Shown: one piece after another, positions 35,901 to 43,576 of the stretch
Numbering within the stretch: the stretch's first letter is position 1
Layout: each line of letters starts with the position of its first letter
Origin: Methanoregula sp.
GTDB taxonomy: Archaea > Halobacteriota > Methanomicrobia > Methanomicrobiales > Methanospirillaceae
Direction: 5' to 3'
Assembly: GCF_023227875.1 (NCBI RefSeq)
Contig: NZ_JALOCH010000010.1
Coordinates: 33,839-97,838, forward strand
Length of the DNA: 64,000 nt
Translations under genes and position numbers: made by a program
The notes under the pieces: generated by a model
What the model was told of the DNA's origin: nothing
Databases searched by the model: none
The model's input: the letters and a program-made list of their open reading frames with translations, nothing else

Positions 35901-38866
35901 CAGTCCAGTTCAACGATACCTCGACCAATTCCCCGGTTGCCTGGCTATGGGAGTTCGGGGATGGCACGAACTCGACAGAGCGGAATGTAACTCACTGGTA
36001 TGCGCCCGGGACATATTCTGTCAACCTGACCGTTACAAACGGTGGTGGTACCAATAGTCTCGTGAGAACCGAGTACATTGAGGTATCTTCGAATGGAAGA
36101 ACAAACCAGTTCGTCAATCCGGGTTTTGAATCAGGAGATCTGACCGGGTGGACTTCAGGAACATCCACATCCGTTTCCTCTACTCAAAAGCATAACGGGA
36201 ACAATGCAGTATACTTCCCGGTTGCCCACCTCTCAACCACTCATGTTGCACAGCATGTTGATCTAACAAATATCACCAAAATATCGTTCTGGGGATACCA
36301 AGATGGTAGTATGGATAGTACGACGTATCCTCAGTATTTCTACACCTCTATCGATGGAGTCCAAGTACAGACAAATACCTTGGCTCATACTTGGACACAA
36401 TATACTGTTCCAACATCAGGATATACGGGCGTTCACTTGGTTCAGGTAACATTCGATAAATATGGTGTGGGAATGGCTTCCTACATCGACGACTTCTGCG
36501 CCGGCTCCGGGACCACATGCAGCGGTGGCGGCACCCCCACAACCGCCCCAACCGCCTCCTTCACCGCAACCCCGGTCAACGGCAAAGCGCCACTCACGGT
36601 GACCTTCACCGACACCTCCACCAACACCCCGACGTCGTGGGCATGGGACTTCGGCGATGGTGGCACGTCAACGGCAAAGAACCCGGTCCACACCTACGGT
36701 TCGGCCGGCACTTACAACGTCAAACTGACCGCCACCAACGCGGGAGGAGGCAACAGCAAGACAATGACCGGCCTCGTGTACGTTGCCGACGCCACCGGGC
36801 CGATCCCCAACTACAACAACACGTACGTCCGGGCCGCCAACCATGACGGCATCCGGTGGGACAGTAACAACAACGGCACGTATTACCTCCCCTCCGGATC
36901 CGGGGGCCTCTCCGCCATCCACATCTCGACCGATCTCTCGGATGCTGACGGGCAGGTGACCGTCTCGAACAACCAGGCCGGGACCATCTATGCCACGAGT
37001 TCCGGATCGTACCAGGACGAGGTCGTCCTCCTGCTCGCGGTCAACTGCACGCTGCCGGACAACTTCGCTGCAAGGATCAAAACCAGTGGGTACACGTGGA
37101 CACCGGTTGAAGACGCCGCACCATCCGCAGGCAGTTACACGTACCAGTCCTCTGCCCTCGACCAGACCTTCACGAAGAGCGACTTCTTCTACGGCCCGCA
37201 GAACTGGAAACCCACGCAGGGCAACCCGGACTACCCGCTCTTCTCGGGTCAGGACATGAACAGTTCAGCCGAGCAGTACCGGCTCCTGTTCGTCGACACC
37301 CGGGCCGGCCTGCTGAACGATAACAGCCTCACCAACAAAGGCGCCGTGAAGATCGAGTACACCTTCACCAACCTGCCCGACAACGCCCACTTCAATGTCT
37401 ACGGCTGGAGAACCGGGGATGGCATGGGATGGACCAACCCGCTGACCGGCACCGGCAGCAGCGGGTATACCGTGATCTCGCCGCTCGTGGTGATCCCGCC
37501 GGTCGCGGATTTCACCGCCAACCAGACCGTTGGCATTACACCGTTCAATGCCCGGTTCCGGGACACATCGCTGAACACCCCGACCAGCTGGTCCTGGGAG
37601 CTCGGCGACGGCAAGACATCCGACGAGAAGAACCCGGTCCACACGTACACCTCTCACGGAGACTACACGGTCAAACTCACCGCAACCAACAGCAAAGGCT
37701 CCGATACCAAGAGCAAGACAAACTACATCACGGTCAACGATCCGCCGGCCCCGGTCACAAGCACGTTCACTCTCACCGGGGTCACAACCGGCACGAGCGG
37801 TTCCGCACAGACCGTTGCCCTCAACATCACCAACTCAACGATGTTAAACAACGTCGTCACCGTAACCAACGTCAGCAGTACCTGGGACCACCTCAACATC
37901 ACGCTCGACGCAAGTACGGTAAACGACAACAATGACGGGAACGTGACCGGCACAGTAAAGAGCGTCGAGGCCGTTGCCGCGAATGTCAGCGTCCCGCTCG
38001 CCGAGATGGGAACGCCGAACGTCACCCTCACCCTCAACCTGTCGAAGCTCCCGGGCGCCGACTCCTCCATCACCAGTTCCGTCTCCTCAGATCCCGAATC
38101 CGATCTCCAGAGTTCGTTTACGCTGGCAGCAACCACGGAACAGAAACAGATCGTCGCCACCGCGTACACGGTCAAATTCACGAAGGACAAGATCCAAAAC
38201 GCCGCCACCACCACGGACGGCATCATCCGGAGCGCCACTATCCGGATGACCGTCAGCCATACGTGGGTCGAGAACAACGGTGGCGTGGATAATATCTACG
38301 TCATGCACCGGTCGGACGAGGGAAAGGTCACACTCATCAAGCCTTCCCACGAGGGTATCGATCCTTTCGGCAACGACATCTTCACCGCATACTCCCCGAC
38401 CGGTCTCTCGATGTTTGTCCTCACGGCAGTCACGGACATTCCCCCAACGGGCACGCCCAGTTCCTCCTCCAGGAGCAGTGGGAATACTGCGAGCGCTGAT
38501 GCTGCGGCCCGCGAGAATGCCGCATTCCTCGCAGCGATGATCGCAACACCGACCGTCACATCCACGCAGGCGGTCACCGCCACATCCACCGAAACACCGG
38601 TACCGACACCGACTGCCAAACTCAAAGTCAGGATCACCCCGTGGCCGACCCAGTCGGCACCAGGTACTCAACAGAATGGCGATGGCAACGGGAATGTCGC
38701 TGAGCCCGCCACGGTAACGGGTAGCAGCTCCGCGGTCCTGAATAACCCCTGGATCCTCGCTGCCGAAACCATCGCCGCTATCGGAATCTTCAGCATGGGG
38801 ATTGCCGGGTACATCAAACGCAGGAGACGACAGCGCGACCCGCTCAGGTGGGAGTACCGGAAGTGA
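32993..38866 (+). CDS. giant surface protein: beta-propeller, seven PKD domains, C-terminal membrane anchor
   Basis: From the ATG at 32993 the product has 1957 residues; an ATG at 32939 would put 18 residues before the signal peptide (LRAGVLILFLALLIVPVTA). By nucleotide: a 7- or 8-bladed PQQ-like propeller (33070-34125, each blade with IGSDGTIY and DGTLKW), PKD1-3 (34130-34900, each with W.FGDG), shared domain copy 1 (34915-35590), PKD4-5 (35600-36085), a jelly-roll carbohydrate-binding-like domain (NPGFESGDLTGW, 36100-36510), PKD6 (36545-36790), shared domain copy 2 (36800-37480), PKD7 (37495-37740), a PGF-pre-PGF-like segment (to 38440), a Ser/Thr-rich stalk and a transmembrane helix (38745-38815) with KRRRRQR behind it. 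It is probably a cell-surface adhesin or matrix protein. Confidence 0.92.
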   Translation: MNLRDLRLRAGVLILFLALLIVPVTANLDSSPWPKFGYDLQNTGQSPYVGSQTGTPKWSYNAKTTYDYHSPVIGFDGSIYLGDDAWNLVAINSDGTLKWKDAYKSFGWKNIRGPVALGSNNILYFGNQDGFIYAVNAKNGDKIWKTTTATDAQIFGGPAIGSDGTIYIGSDALYAFNPRDGSLKWKNTTGTANYATPAIGSDGTIYIGSQTNPTFYAYNPDGTLKWSNTSAYVTGSAAIGSDGTIYVGSNGDGRVYAWNPNGTLKWNNTSGPLTSGSPAIANDGTIYVGGSSVALSAWNPDGTLKWTYGSGQVYGSPAIGADGIIYFNCWDSHSIIALDPDGSLKWTYQTGNTITSSPAIAADGTVYVASRDKYLRAFPGVVTFIADQTTGPAPLTVQFTGTSVLTDNSWHWDFGDGTTSTEQNPSHIYNAGGTYTVNLTITSGSGGINTLVKTKYISAYSPPTAAFTSNTVAGKSPLSVTFTDQSTGAPTSWLWDFGDGTTSTSQNPTHPYSTTGSDTVTYTVNLTATNAAGSNITSKTSYITLYSTAPIVSFTGSPRTSGITPRIVQFNDTSTLSPYEWNWSFGDGEWFNTTDSALRNASHRYANVGSYTVNLTATNAIGSANVSKPGYINIVTPGPINPAYPYLYVSNDEGVKFDINGTNPTWVPNTYSFATMGGVNALHISSGTSTSDVTTTTSQSGTFYFTHTGGQPTVPEGILMLAVNGTIPDDFSVHIRSSGDNWTPPGPAYSNGGLPSVWNYVEGAVDQTFTKDDFIYGPQSWKPDGYPIYYGEDEADPINQFRIMFIDLYAGKAYDNVKIEYEFHNLTSFAAFNAYGWYLASNHGTMIMTNDVLGGSTYGASGYMVTGIPAAPVAGFSPSTTSEYNLVPIRFIDTSANVPQSWQWDFGDGTHSTDQNPSHAYALGGTYTVKLTVTNIKGTSSTTQVINITVPPLPVASFTEDGTSGRSPLAVQFNDTSTNSPVAWLWEFGDGTNSTERNVTHWYAPGTYSVNLTVTNGGGTNSLVRTEYIEVSSNGRTNQFVNPGFESGDLTGWTSGTSTSVSSTQKHNGNNAVYFPVAHLSTTHVAQHVDLTNITKISFWGYQDGSMDSTTYPQYFYTSIDGVQVQTNTLAHTWTQYTVPTSGYTGVHLVQVTFDKYGVGMASYIDDFCAGSGTTCSGGGTPTTAPTASFTATPVNGKAPLTVTFTDTSTNTPTSWAWDFGDGGTSTAKNPVHTYGSAGTYNVKLTATNAGGGNSKTMTGLVYVADATGPIPNYNNTYVRAANHDGIRWDSNNNGTYYLPSGSGGLSAIHISTDLSDADGQVTVSNNQAGTIYATSSGSYQDEVVLLLAVNCTLPDNFAARIKTSGYTWTPVEDAAPSAGSYTYQSSALDQTFTKSDFFYGPQNWKPTQGNPDYPLFSGQDMNSSAEQYRLLFVDTRAGLLNDNSLTNKGAVKIEYTFTNLPDNAHFNVYGWRTGDGMGWTNPLTGTGSSGYTVISPLVVIPPVADFTANQTVGITPFNARFRDTSLNTPTSWSWELGDGKTSDEKNPVHTYTSHGDYTVKLTATNSKGSDTKSKTNYITVNDPPAPVTSTFTLTGVTTGTSGSAQTVALNITNSTMLNNVVTVTNVSSTWDHLNITLDASTVNDNNDGNVTGTVKSVEAVAANVSVPLAEMGTPNVTLTLNLSKLPGADSSITSSVSSDPESDLQSSFTLAATTEQKQIVATAYTVKFTKDKIQNAATTTDGIIRSATIRMTVSHTWVENNGGVDNIYVMHRSDEGKVTLIKPSHEGIDPFGNDIFTAYSPTGLSMFVLTAVTDIPPTGTPSSSSRSSGNTASADAAARENAAFLAAMIATPTVTSTQAVTATSTETPVPTPTAKLKVRITPWPTQSAPGTQQNGDGNGNVAEPATVTGSSSAVLNNPWILAAETIAAIGIFSMGIAGYIKRRRRQRDPLRWEYRK

Positions 38867-39010
38867 CCGGAACCACCCCGGTCCTTCCCGGTTTCGCGGT
38901 CCTGGTGAAACTGATACTTTCATAAGAAAGCCGGGGAGGAGAATGTCGAACGTCATCGGACGTGAGACCTGAGATCTGTTTTACGGACCTCCCTCAGAAA
39001 AATAAATTCG

Positions 39011-39109
39011 TGACCCCCCCTATCCCTCACCAAAAATTTTAGCTGAGCCCCTTACCCCCTCGCTAATTTTTTTTTCTGACCCCCTCCACCCCTCAGTGTT
39101 TTTCCCACA
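39011..39109. repeat. 33-bp imperfect tandem repeat, block 1
   Basis: Three units begin with TGACCCCCCC, TGAGCCCCTT and TGACCCCCTC at 39011, 39044 and 39077, exactly 33 bases apart. Each unit is a C-rich half followed by an A/T half (CAAAAATTTT and similar). In-frame stops make coding unlikely. Confidence 0.85.
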
Positions 39110-39165
39110 GACCCGGCACAGCCACCGGCGGTGACCCGTATCAGATCCCGCTATAAATAAAATGC

Positions 39166-39264
39166 TGAGGGGGTGTACCCCTCACCAAAAAATTATTGTG
39201 AGCCCCCCACCCCCTCAGCAAAATAATTTCCGGATTCACCGTCCCCTCACAATTTTTTTCATGA
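39166..39264. repeat. 33-bp imperfect tandem repeat, block 2
   Basis: Three more units at 39166, 39199 and 39232 (TGAGGGGGTGTACCCCTCAC, TGAGCCCCCCACCCCCTCAG and a diverged GGATTCACCGTCCCCTCAC), again 33 bases apart. The 56 bases between the blocks do not belong to the series. Confidence 0.82.
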
Positions 39265-39390
39265 CTCTTCATCAACTATGAGTCCACTGAAAATTTTTTA
39301 TATTTTTTCACGCAGAAAAATTCCCGGAAATTTTTTTTATTTTTCTGCTCCATAGAAATCAATCTCACAATTCATTCAGTGGAATTACGA

Positions 39391-39735
39391 GTGTGACCCC
39401 CTCTCTCCCCCAGAGGGGGAGGCAGCCCAAGGGGGCAGGCCCCCTTGACCCCCCCGGTTTCAAGTTTTTTCAAGGCTCGCATACGGAGAAGTTCCACGGT
39501 CCGAACGGTCGTCAGACTGTGAGGATGAGAAGAATCCGAAGGATTCTTCGCGGGGCGAGGGTCGGTAGACCCCGAGCGCCCGTGGCTCCATCCTTATCTG
39601 ATACTATCCCACACAGGTTTTCTACAGAGCCTATTTTTCTTCGAAGCTTCATGGTTTCTTGTGCTTCGGGTTCGGAGAGGTTGCAAACCTCAACGAGCTG
39701 AAGGGAGGCATCGGCCGACCTTAAGGTTTGAGAGC
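39391..39735. repeat. hairpin-string element S1
   Basis: A 345-base non-coding element made of short perfect hairpins: CCCCCAGAGGGGG, AAGGGGGCAGGCCCCCTT, GAAGAATCCGAAGGATTCTT (39529-39549), GGTTGCAAACC. It shares the opening GTGACCCCCTCTCTC and the GAAGAA hairpin with element S2 at 56122-56478, and looks related to S3 (59991-60290). The element is bracketed by copies of the CCCGGAAATTTTT motif (about 39324 and 39758). Confidence 0.7.
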
Positions 39736-40702
39736 CATCAGCATCTCAAAATTTTTTCCCGGAAATTTTTACGACCCGTATCAAAAAAACCCGACACCAA
39801 ACCTCCTTCCCTACGCCGAAAACAATCCCCCGTAACCACCTATTTTTAGAGTATACAACTTCCCAAATCCGGGCCCGCTACGGCCCCCGTTTCCCAAAAA
39901 TTTTCAAACCGGGCCCGTATTGAGCCCCGATTGGGATCGAACGACCCCCTGTTTGATACAAAACTCCTGGAGTTTTTGCATGAACAGGGTGTCCGGCAGA
40001 TTATCACGATTCTTCATCATACCGGAACCCGGTTTTAGCTGAGCGGGGTCTGCAATTATCGGACCCCTGAGACCCCAAAAACCTCGCAAAATACCCGGTT
40101 TGCCAAAAGGGCCATTTTAAAAAAATCACGTAAAACGCCCGGATTCCATCCGGCTTACCATATGTCCCGGAATGCCGAACGGGGTCATATTCTGGGTTTT
40201 TAAGATGTGGGTGAGTTTTCTGTCCGGGACGGTGCATAAAGCGAATCGGGGCGGGCCGGAAAAAAAGTCCCGCCAAACGCTGCTATAGGGCTCCGGAGGG
40301 CATTATATGCACCTCAATTTTTGCCCCTTTTGGCAATTGGGGCGTGATGTGGAGCCGGATTACCGTCGGTGGAGAGGGTTTACGACGGTGGCTGGCAGAG
40401 AGTCCGGGCTCTTCGATGGTGAATGGGTGAAAGGGGGATTCTCTCCTGTTAAGAGTGGCAGCGCGACTGGTCAGGAAAAATGTTCCGGAATTTTTTTTGA
40501 AAATAATTTTTCGTCCGGTTTTTAAGAAAAAAATTTCCGGAACGATCCGGAAAAAATGTTCCGGATTTTTTCTGCGGGGCTGTCATTAAAAAAACCGCAA
40601 GTGCGAAAAAATGTTCCGGATTTTTTTTGCTTTCAGAATTTTCCGGAAAAGTTCCGGACAATGCTTAACGCTTCCTTAAAAAAAATTCCTGCATCTGTTG
40701 TA
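39736..40702. other. repeat-rich non-coding region
   Basis: No convincing gene. The stretch 39840-40300 holds several short open frames without family features. From 40479 onward the motif AAAATGTTCCGGA recurs three times (about 40479, 40551, 40606) together with TTTCCGGAACGATCCGGAAA and TTTTCCGGAAAAGTTCCGGA. These belong to the palindrome family also found behind rbcL. The whole gene-free span from 38867 to 40702 is about 1.8 kb, unusual for this compact genome. Confidence 0.6.
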
Positions 40703-41350
40703 TCACGGGATCTTTTCCCGGGCCCGGGCATCATGTTCGGCCTGCAGCTCCCTTTCCTTTTTGACATTCTCGACCATGATGCAGAAGACGTACATGCCGA
40801 TGGCATTTGCAACGATCATCGGGATGTATACCCGCCCGACCACCGCAAGGGCCTGATCGAACGGGCGGGCAATGAGGAGCGTGAGGAGCATGTGAAAGAC
40901 TTCCATGAGGATGGCAAAGACCACCGCAATCTTCCAGCCGGCAAATTTCTTCTTGCAGTACAGCCAGATGAGCCCGCCAAAAAGCCCGGCAAAGACCGCG
41001 GTGACCGAGCAGGAGTACACCGTGAGCCCGCCCATGCTGAACCGGTACGCGGCCCCGATCAGTCCCGCACCGATCCCGACCCATGGGCCGGCAAGCAGGC
41101 CCGCGAGCATCGGCCCGAGGTCGCGGACGTTCACGACCGAGCCCATGAAATCGATGCCGCTGAATGTGCCGTACACGGAGAGGGCGCCAAAAAGGACAAC
41201 AAGGATGATCTGGGTCACGAGGGTCGGGTGGCCTTCAAGGATCTCCGGAAAGATCCGGCTCCGGGTCAGGAGGTACGCGGCCACGATGATGACACACATG
41301 AGTTGTAAGAGAACATTCAGCTGGGTGAGAATTGAAAAATCCATAATCAT
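40703..41350 (-). CDS. 5TM receptor-type (LytS/YhcK) membrane protein without kinase domain
   Basis: A 215-residue protein with six hydrophobic segments that match the 5TM-5TMR_LYT sensor domain: ILVVLFGALSVYGTFSGIDF, VNVRDLGPMLAGLLAGPWVG then IGAGLIGAAYRFSMGG, the conserved N-R and G-x-G-x-GA-R positions of this family. Usually the domain is fused to histidine kinase or diguanylate cyclase modules. Here only a short charged tail (ENVKKERELQAEHDARAREK) follows, so any partner is encoded elsewhere. A coiled-coil tail of this kind could dock to a kinase. Confidence 0.85.
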   Translation of the reverse strand: MIMDFSILTQLNVLLQLMCVIIVAAYLLTRSRIFPEILEGHPTLVTQIILVVLFGALSVYGTFSGIDFMGSVVNVRDLGPMLAGLLAGPWVGIGAGLIGAAYRFSMGGLTVYSCSVTAVFAGLFGGLIWLYCKKKFAGWKIAVVFAILMEVFHMLLTLLIARPFDQALAVVGRVYIPMIVANAIGMYVFCIMVENVKKERELQAEHDARAREKIP

Positions 41351-41527
41351 GTTCCTTTATCTTGATCCATTGAACATAATTTATGATAAAGAATTCAGGT
41401 CAGGTTAGTTTATTCACTAAAGACTGATCGACCTGAAACAGGTCCTATTCCAGGACTATGACTGAGGCTCCCGTTTTCAAAAATAAAAAGTGCAGTAACT
41501 TTCATTATCCCCTTCCCATCGGACTGT

Positions 41528-41722
41528 ATGCACGACCTTGTCGGCAGCAGGAAGATGGAGAACGGCATTGTCGTCTTCTGGGACGAGAATGGCCAGAGGA
41601 AGAACGAGTCGTTCAATTACCAGGAACTCATCGATCTGAAGATCAACGCAGCCGACCTGTTCGACCGGCCGATATTATCCCAGGTCAGGACGGGCGTGAA
41701 ACGAGAGATCAAAAGGAAATAA
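41528..41722 (+). CDS. 64-residue protein of unknown function, tandem copy 1
   Basis: The product begins MHDLVGSRKMENGIVVFWDE and continues ESFNYQELIDLKINAADLFD. It is a close paralogue of the gene at 41909. Conserved sequence CTTCCATCGGACTGTATG also precedes the second copy, but the two differ by an inserted base upstream of the ATG, so the upstream part is not coding and the ATG at 41528 is the likely start. No standard ribosome site is seen. I recognise no family. Confidence 0.75.
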   Translation: MHDLVGSRKMENGIVVFWDENGQRKNESFNYQELIDLKINAADLFDRPILSQVRTGVKREIKRK

Positions 41723-41908
41723 CAAAGAAATATCATTTTTCCCGGGCACACGATCTGCCCGGAGCGATCTCCCTTCACGGATCTATTTTATAATTTTTTA
41801 TGTACATTCCCCTCCCCGGGAGACCGGAACGAAAACAGCGTCCCGGTTTTCCGACATACTCGTTGTAACGGTCGCAACCTTCATTATCCTCCGCTTCCAT
41901 CGGACTGT

Positions 41909-42103
41909 ATGCACGACATCATCAGCAGCAGGAAGATGGAGAACGGCATTGTTGTCTTCTGGGAAGAGAACGGTGCGAGGAAGGACGAGTCGTTTAATTA
42001 CCAGGAACTCGTGGACATGAAGATCAACGCGATCGATCTCCTCGACCGGCCGAAATCCTACAAGGTTGACAAGGATGCACATACGCTTGTCGTAAAGAAA
42101 TAA
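41909..42103 (+). CDS. 64-residue protein of unknown function, tandem copy 2
   Basis: The product begins MHDIISSRKMENGIVVFWEE and continues DESFNYQELVDMKINAIDLL, about 65% identical to the first copy, with most differences in the C-terminal 15 residues. A TATA-like ATTTTATAATTTTTTATG stretch (about 41783-41802) lies upstream. The two genes stand just before the redox operon on the same strand. The soluble, acidic-aromatic composition gives no function. Confidence 0.78.
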   Translation: MHDIISSRKMENGIVVFWEENGARKDESFNYQELVDMKINAIDLLDRPKSYKVDKDAHTLVVKK

Positions 42104-42156
42104 AATCTCTTTTATTTTCCGGGGTTCGGGACACACGCGGTCGTGAGCATCCGGCA

Positions 42157-42189
42157 AAATATATTAGTGTATAAGCAAATACTTATACA
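42157..42189 (+). promoter_or_regulatory. TATA box and perfect inverted-repeat operator of the redox operon
   Basis: AAAATATATTA (42157-42166) is the TATA box. TGTATAAG / CTTATACA (42168-42175 and 42182-42189) form perfect 8-bp arms with a 6-base spacer over the expected transcription start, 7 bases before the ATG of an ArsR-type regulator gene. Binding there would block transcription, the usual logic of ArsR autorepression. Confidence 0.8.
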
Positions 42190-42195
42190 GAATCC

Positions 42196-43086
42196 ATGGA
42201 CCCGTACGATAAGGATGAAGAATGCACGCGTCTCCGCGAGATCGTCCCCGCAATGGCCGGGACGTTCAAAGCGCTTGGCGACCTCACCCGGCTCCAGATC
42301 ATCTACCTGCTCTCAACCGATACGAGCGGCACCCTTGGTGTTTCCGAGCTTGCAGCCCGGCTAAAGATCTCGCAGCCGGCAGTTTCGCAGCACTTAAAGA
42401 CGCTGAAGGCCGAAGGGCTTGTCGAGTCCCGCCGTGAAGGATTCTATATCTATTACACCGTCAACCGCGAGCGGATGGTGGCGTTCCGAAAACATTTCGA
42501 GCTGATGTCCGAAACCGTGATGGCGAACTGCAACCGGGAGATGATACGGAGAACCGACCAGGGCAGGAGCGTGCGGGCCTGTGTCATCTACTACTCATAC
42601 TCCGGGATCACCCGGGGCATTGCGGAAGGGATCCGGAACGCGAGCGGGTGCGACACAATCGAGGTCCGGACAAAGACCCCGTACTCCTCGTTCACCGCGT
42701 ACACGACCGGCGTCCTGCGATCGCGCAAAGGGGCATGCGACCCGATCGAACCGGACGCGATCGACGTATCAGGCTACGACCTCATCATCATCGGCAGCCC
42801 GGTCTGGGCATGGAAGCCGTCGCCCGCCATCAACGCGGCAGTCCGGGCGCTCCGGGGCTGCGAGGGAAAGATGGCCGTGGTCTTTACCACCTGCTCCACC
42901 GATCCCGGTGAGGCACTGCCTCTCCTCAGCCGGGCGCTCGCGGCACGCGGAGTGACCGTCATGGCAGAGATCAGCCTGGATGCAGAGGACGCGAAGAACC
43001 CTGACGCCGGCGGCGAACTGCTCCGGCAGATCATCGCGGCTGACCCGTTCAGGAGTATGGATGAGGGAACAACAAACAGGACGTGA
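42196..43086 (+). CDS. ArsR-type helix-turn-helix regulator fused to flavodoxin
   Basis: A 296-residue two-domain protein. Residues 15-105 are an ArsR/SmtB winged helix (FKALGDLTRLQIIYLLS, LKISQPAVSQHLKTLKAEGL, REGFYIYYTV). Residues 127-285 are a flavodoxin: phosphate loop YYSYSGITRGIAEG, GYDLIIIGSPVWAWKPSPAI as the FMN-stacking loop, and FTTCSTDPGEALP. One frame covers both, with no stop or shift. The likely role is a flavin-redox-controlled repressor of its own operon. The winged helix shows no obvious metal-site cysteines, so FMN redox state is the better candidate signal. The first gene of the operon. Confidence 0.93.
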   Translation: MDPYDKDEECTRLREIVPAMAGTFKALGDLTRLQIIYLLSTDTSGTLGVSELAARLKISQPAVSQHLKTLKAEGLVESRREGFYIYYTVNRERMVAFRKHFELMSETVMANCNREMIRRTDQGRSVRACVIYYSYSGITRGIAEGIRNASGCDTIEVRTKTPYSSFTAYTTGVLRSRKGACDPIEPDAIDVSGYDLIIIGSPVWAWKPSPAINAAVRALRGCEGKMAVVFTTCSTDPGEALPLLSRALAARGVTVMAEISLDAEDAKNPDAGGELLRQIIAADPFRSMDEGTTNRT

Positions 43087-43090
43087 GAAC

Positions 43091-43576
43091 ATGAAGACCA
43101 GTATTATTTACAACTCGTATTCCGGGAATACCCGGGGGATAGCAGAACAGATCCGGAAGAGCTGCGGTGGCGACCTTATTGAAGTGAAGTCACGGGACTA
43201 CCTGTCCCGGTTTGTTGCCTTCACTATCCAGTGTTTCCTTGCCCCCAAAGAAAGAGATGACGGCACCGGACCCGAAAGCATCGATGTTTCCGGGTCGGAC
43301 CTTGTGGTGATCGGGACACCGGTCTGGGGAGGAAAACCAACCCCGGCAGTCAAAAAAGCAGTCGCCGGACTCCACGGGTGCGAGGGAAAACCGGTCGTGA
43401 TCTTTGCTACCTGCGGCGAAAAACCGGGTGAGACCCTCGCGATCCTTGCAGAGGCGCTGTCAGTAAAGGGTATGACCGTTGCCGGGCAGTTCTCATTCAA
43501 CAAGAACGAGGTCCGGGACCGGAATGCAGTGAATGCACTGGTCGCGAAAATACAAGAGACGGGAAGCAGACCATGA
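43091..43576 (+). CDS. flavodoxin
   Basis: From the ATG at 43091 (GAGAAC before it) a 161-residue flavodoxin: IIYNSYSGNTRGIAEQIR (FMN phosphate loop), LVVIGTPVWGGKPTPAVKKA and IFATCGEKPGETLAILA. It is a close relative of the flavodoxin half of the preceding fusion, including the position of the SFNKNEVRDRNA helix, so one arose from the other by duplication. Likely a one- or two-electron carrier for this operon. Confidence 0.93.
   Translation: MKTSIIYNSYSGNTRGIAEQIRKSCGGDLIEVKSRDYLSRFVAFTIQCFLAPKERDDGTGPESIDVSGSDLVVIGTPVWGGKPTPAVKKAVAGLHGCEGKPVVIFATCGEKPGETLAILAEALSVKGMTVAGQFSFNKNEVRDRNAVNALVAKIQETGSRP

Noticed and set aside
39011..39264. CRISPR array
   Set aside because: The 33-base units abut one another without unique spacers and no Cas gene is present.
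39393..39701. A 102-codon frame inside element S1
   Set aside because: It passes through the hairpin units and its sequence is not shared as protein by S2 or S3.
40004..40276. A 90-codon minus-strand frame in the gene-free region
   Set aside because: No motif, no ribosome site and no TATA box; I treat it as chance, though a lineage-specific gene cannot be excluded.
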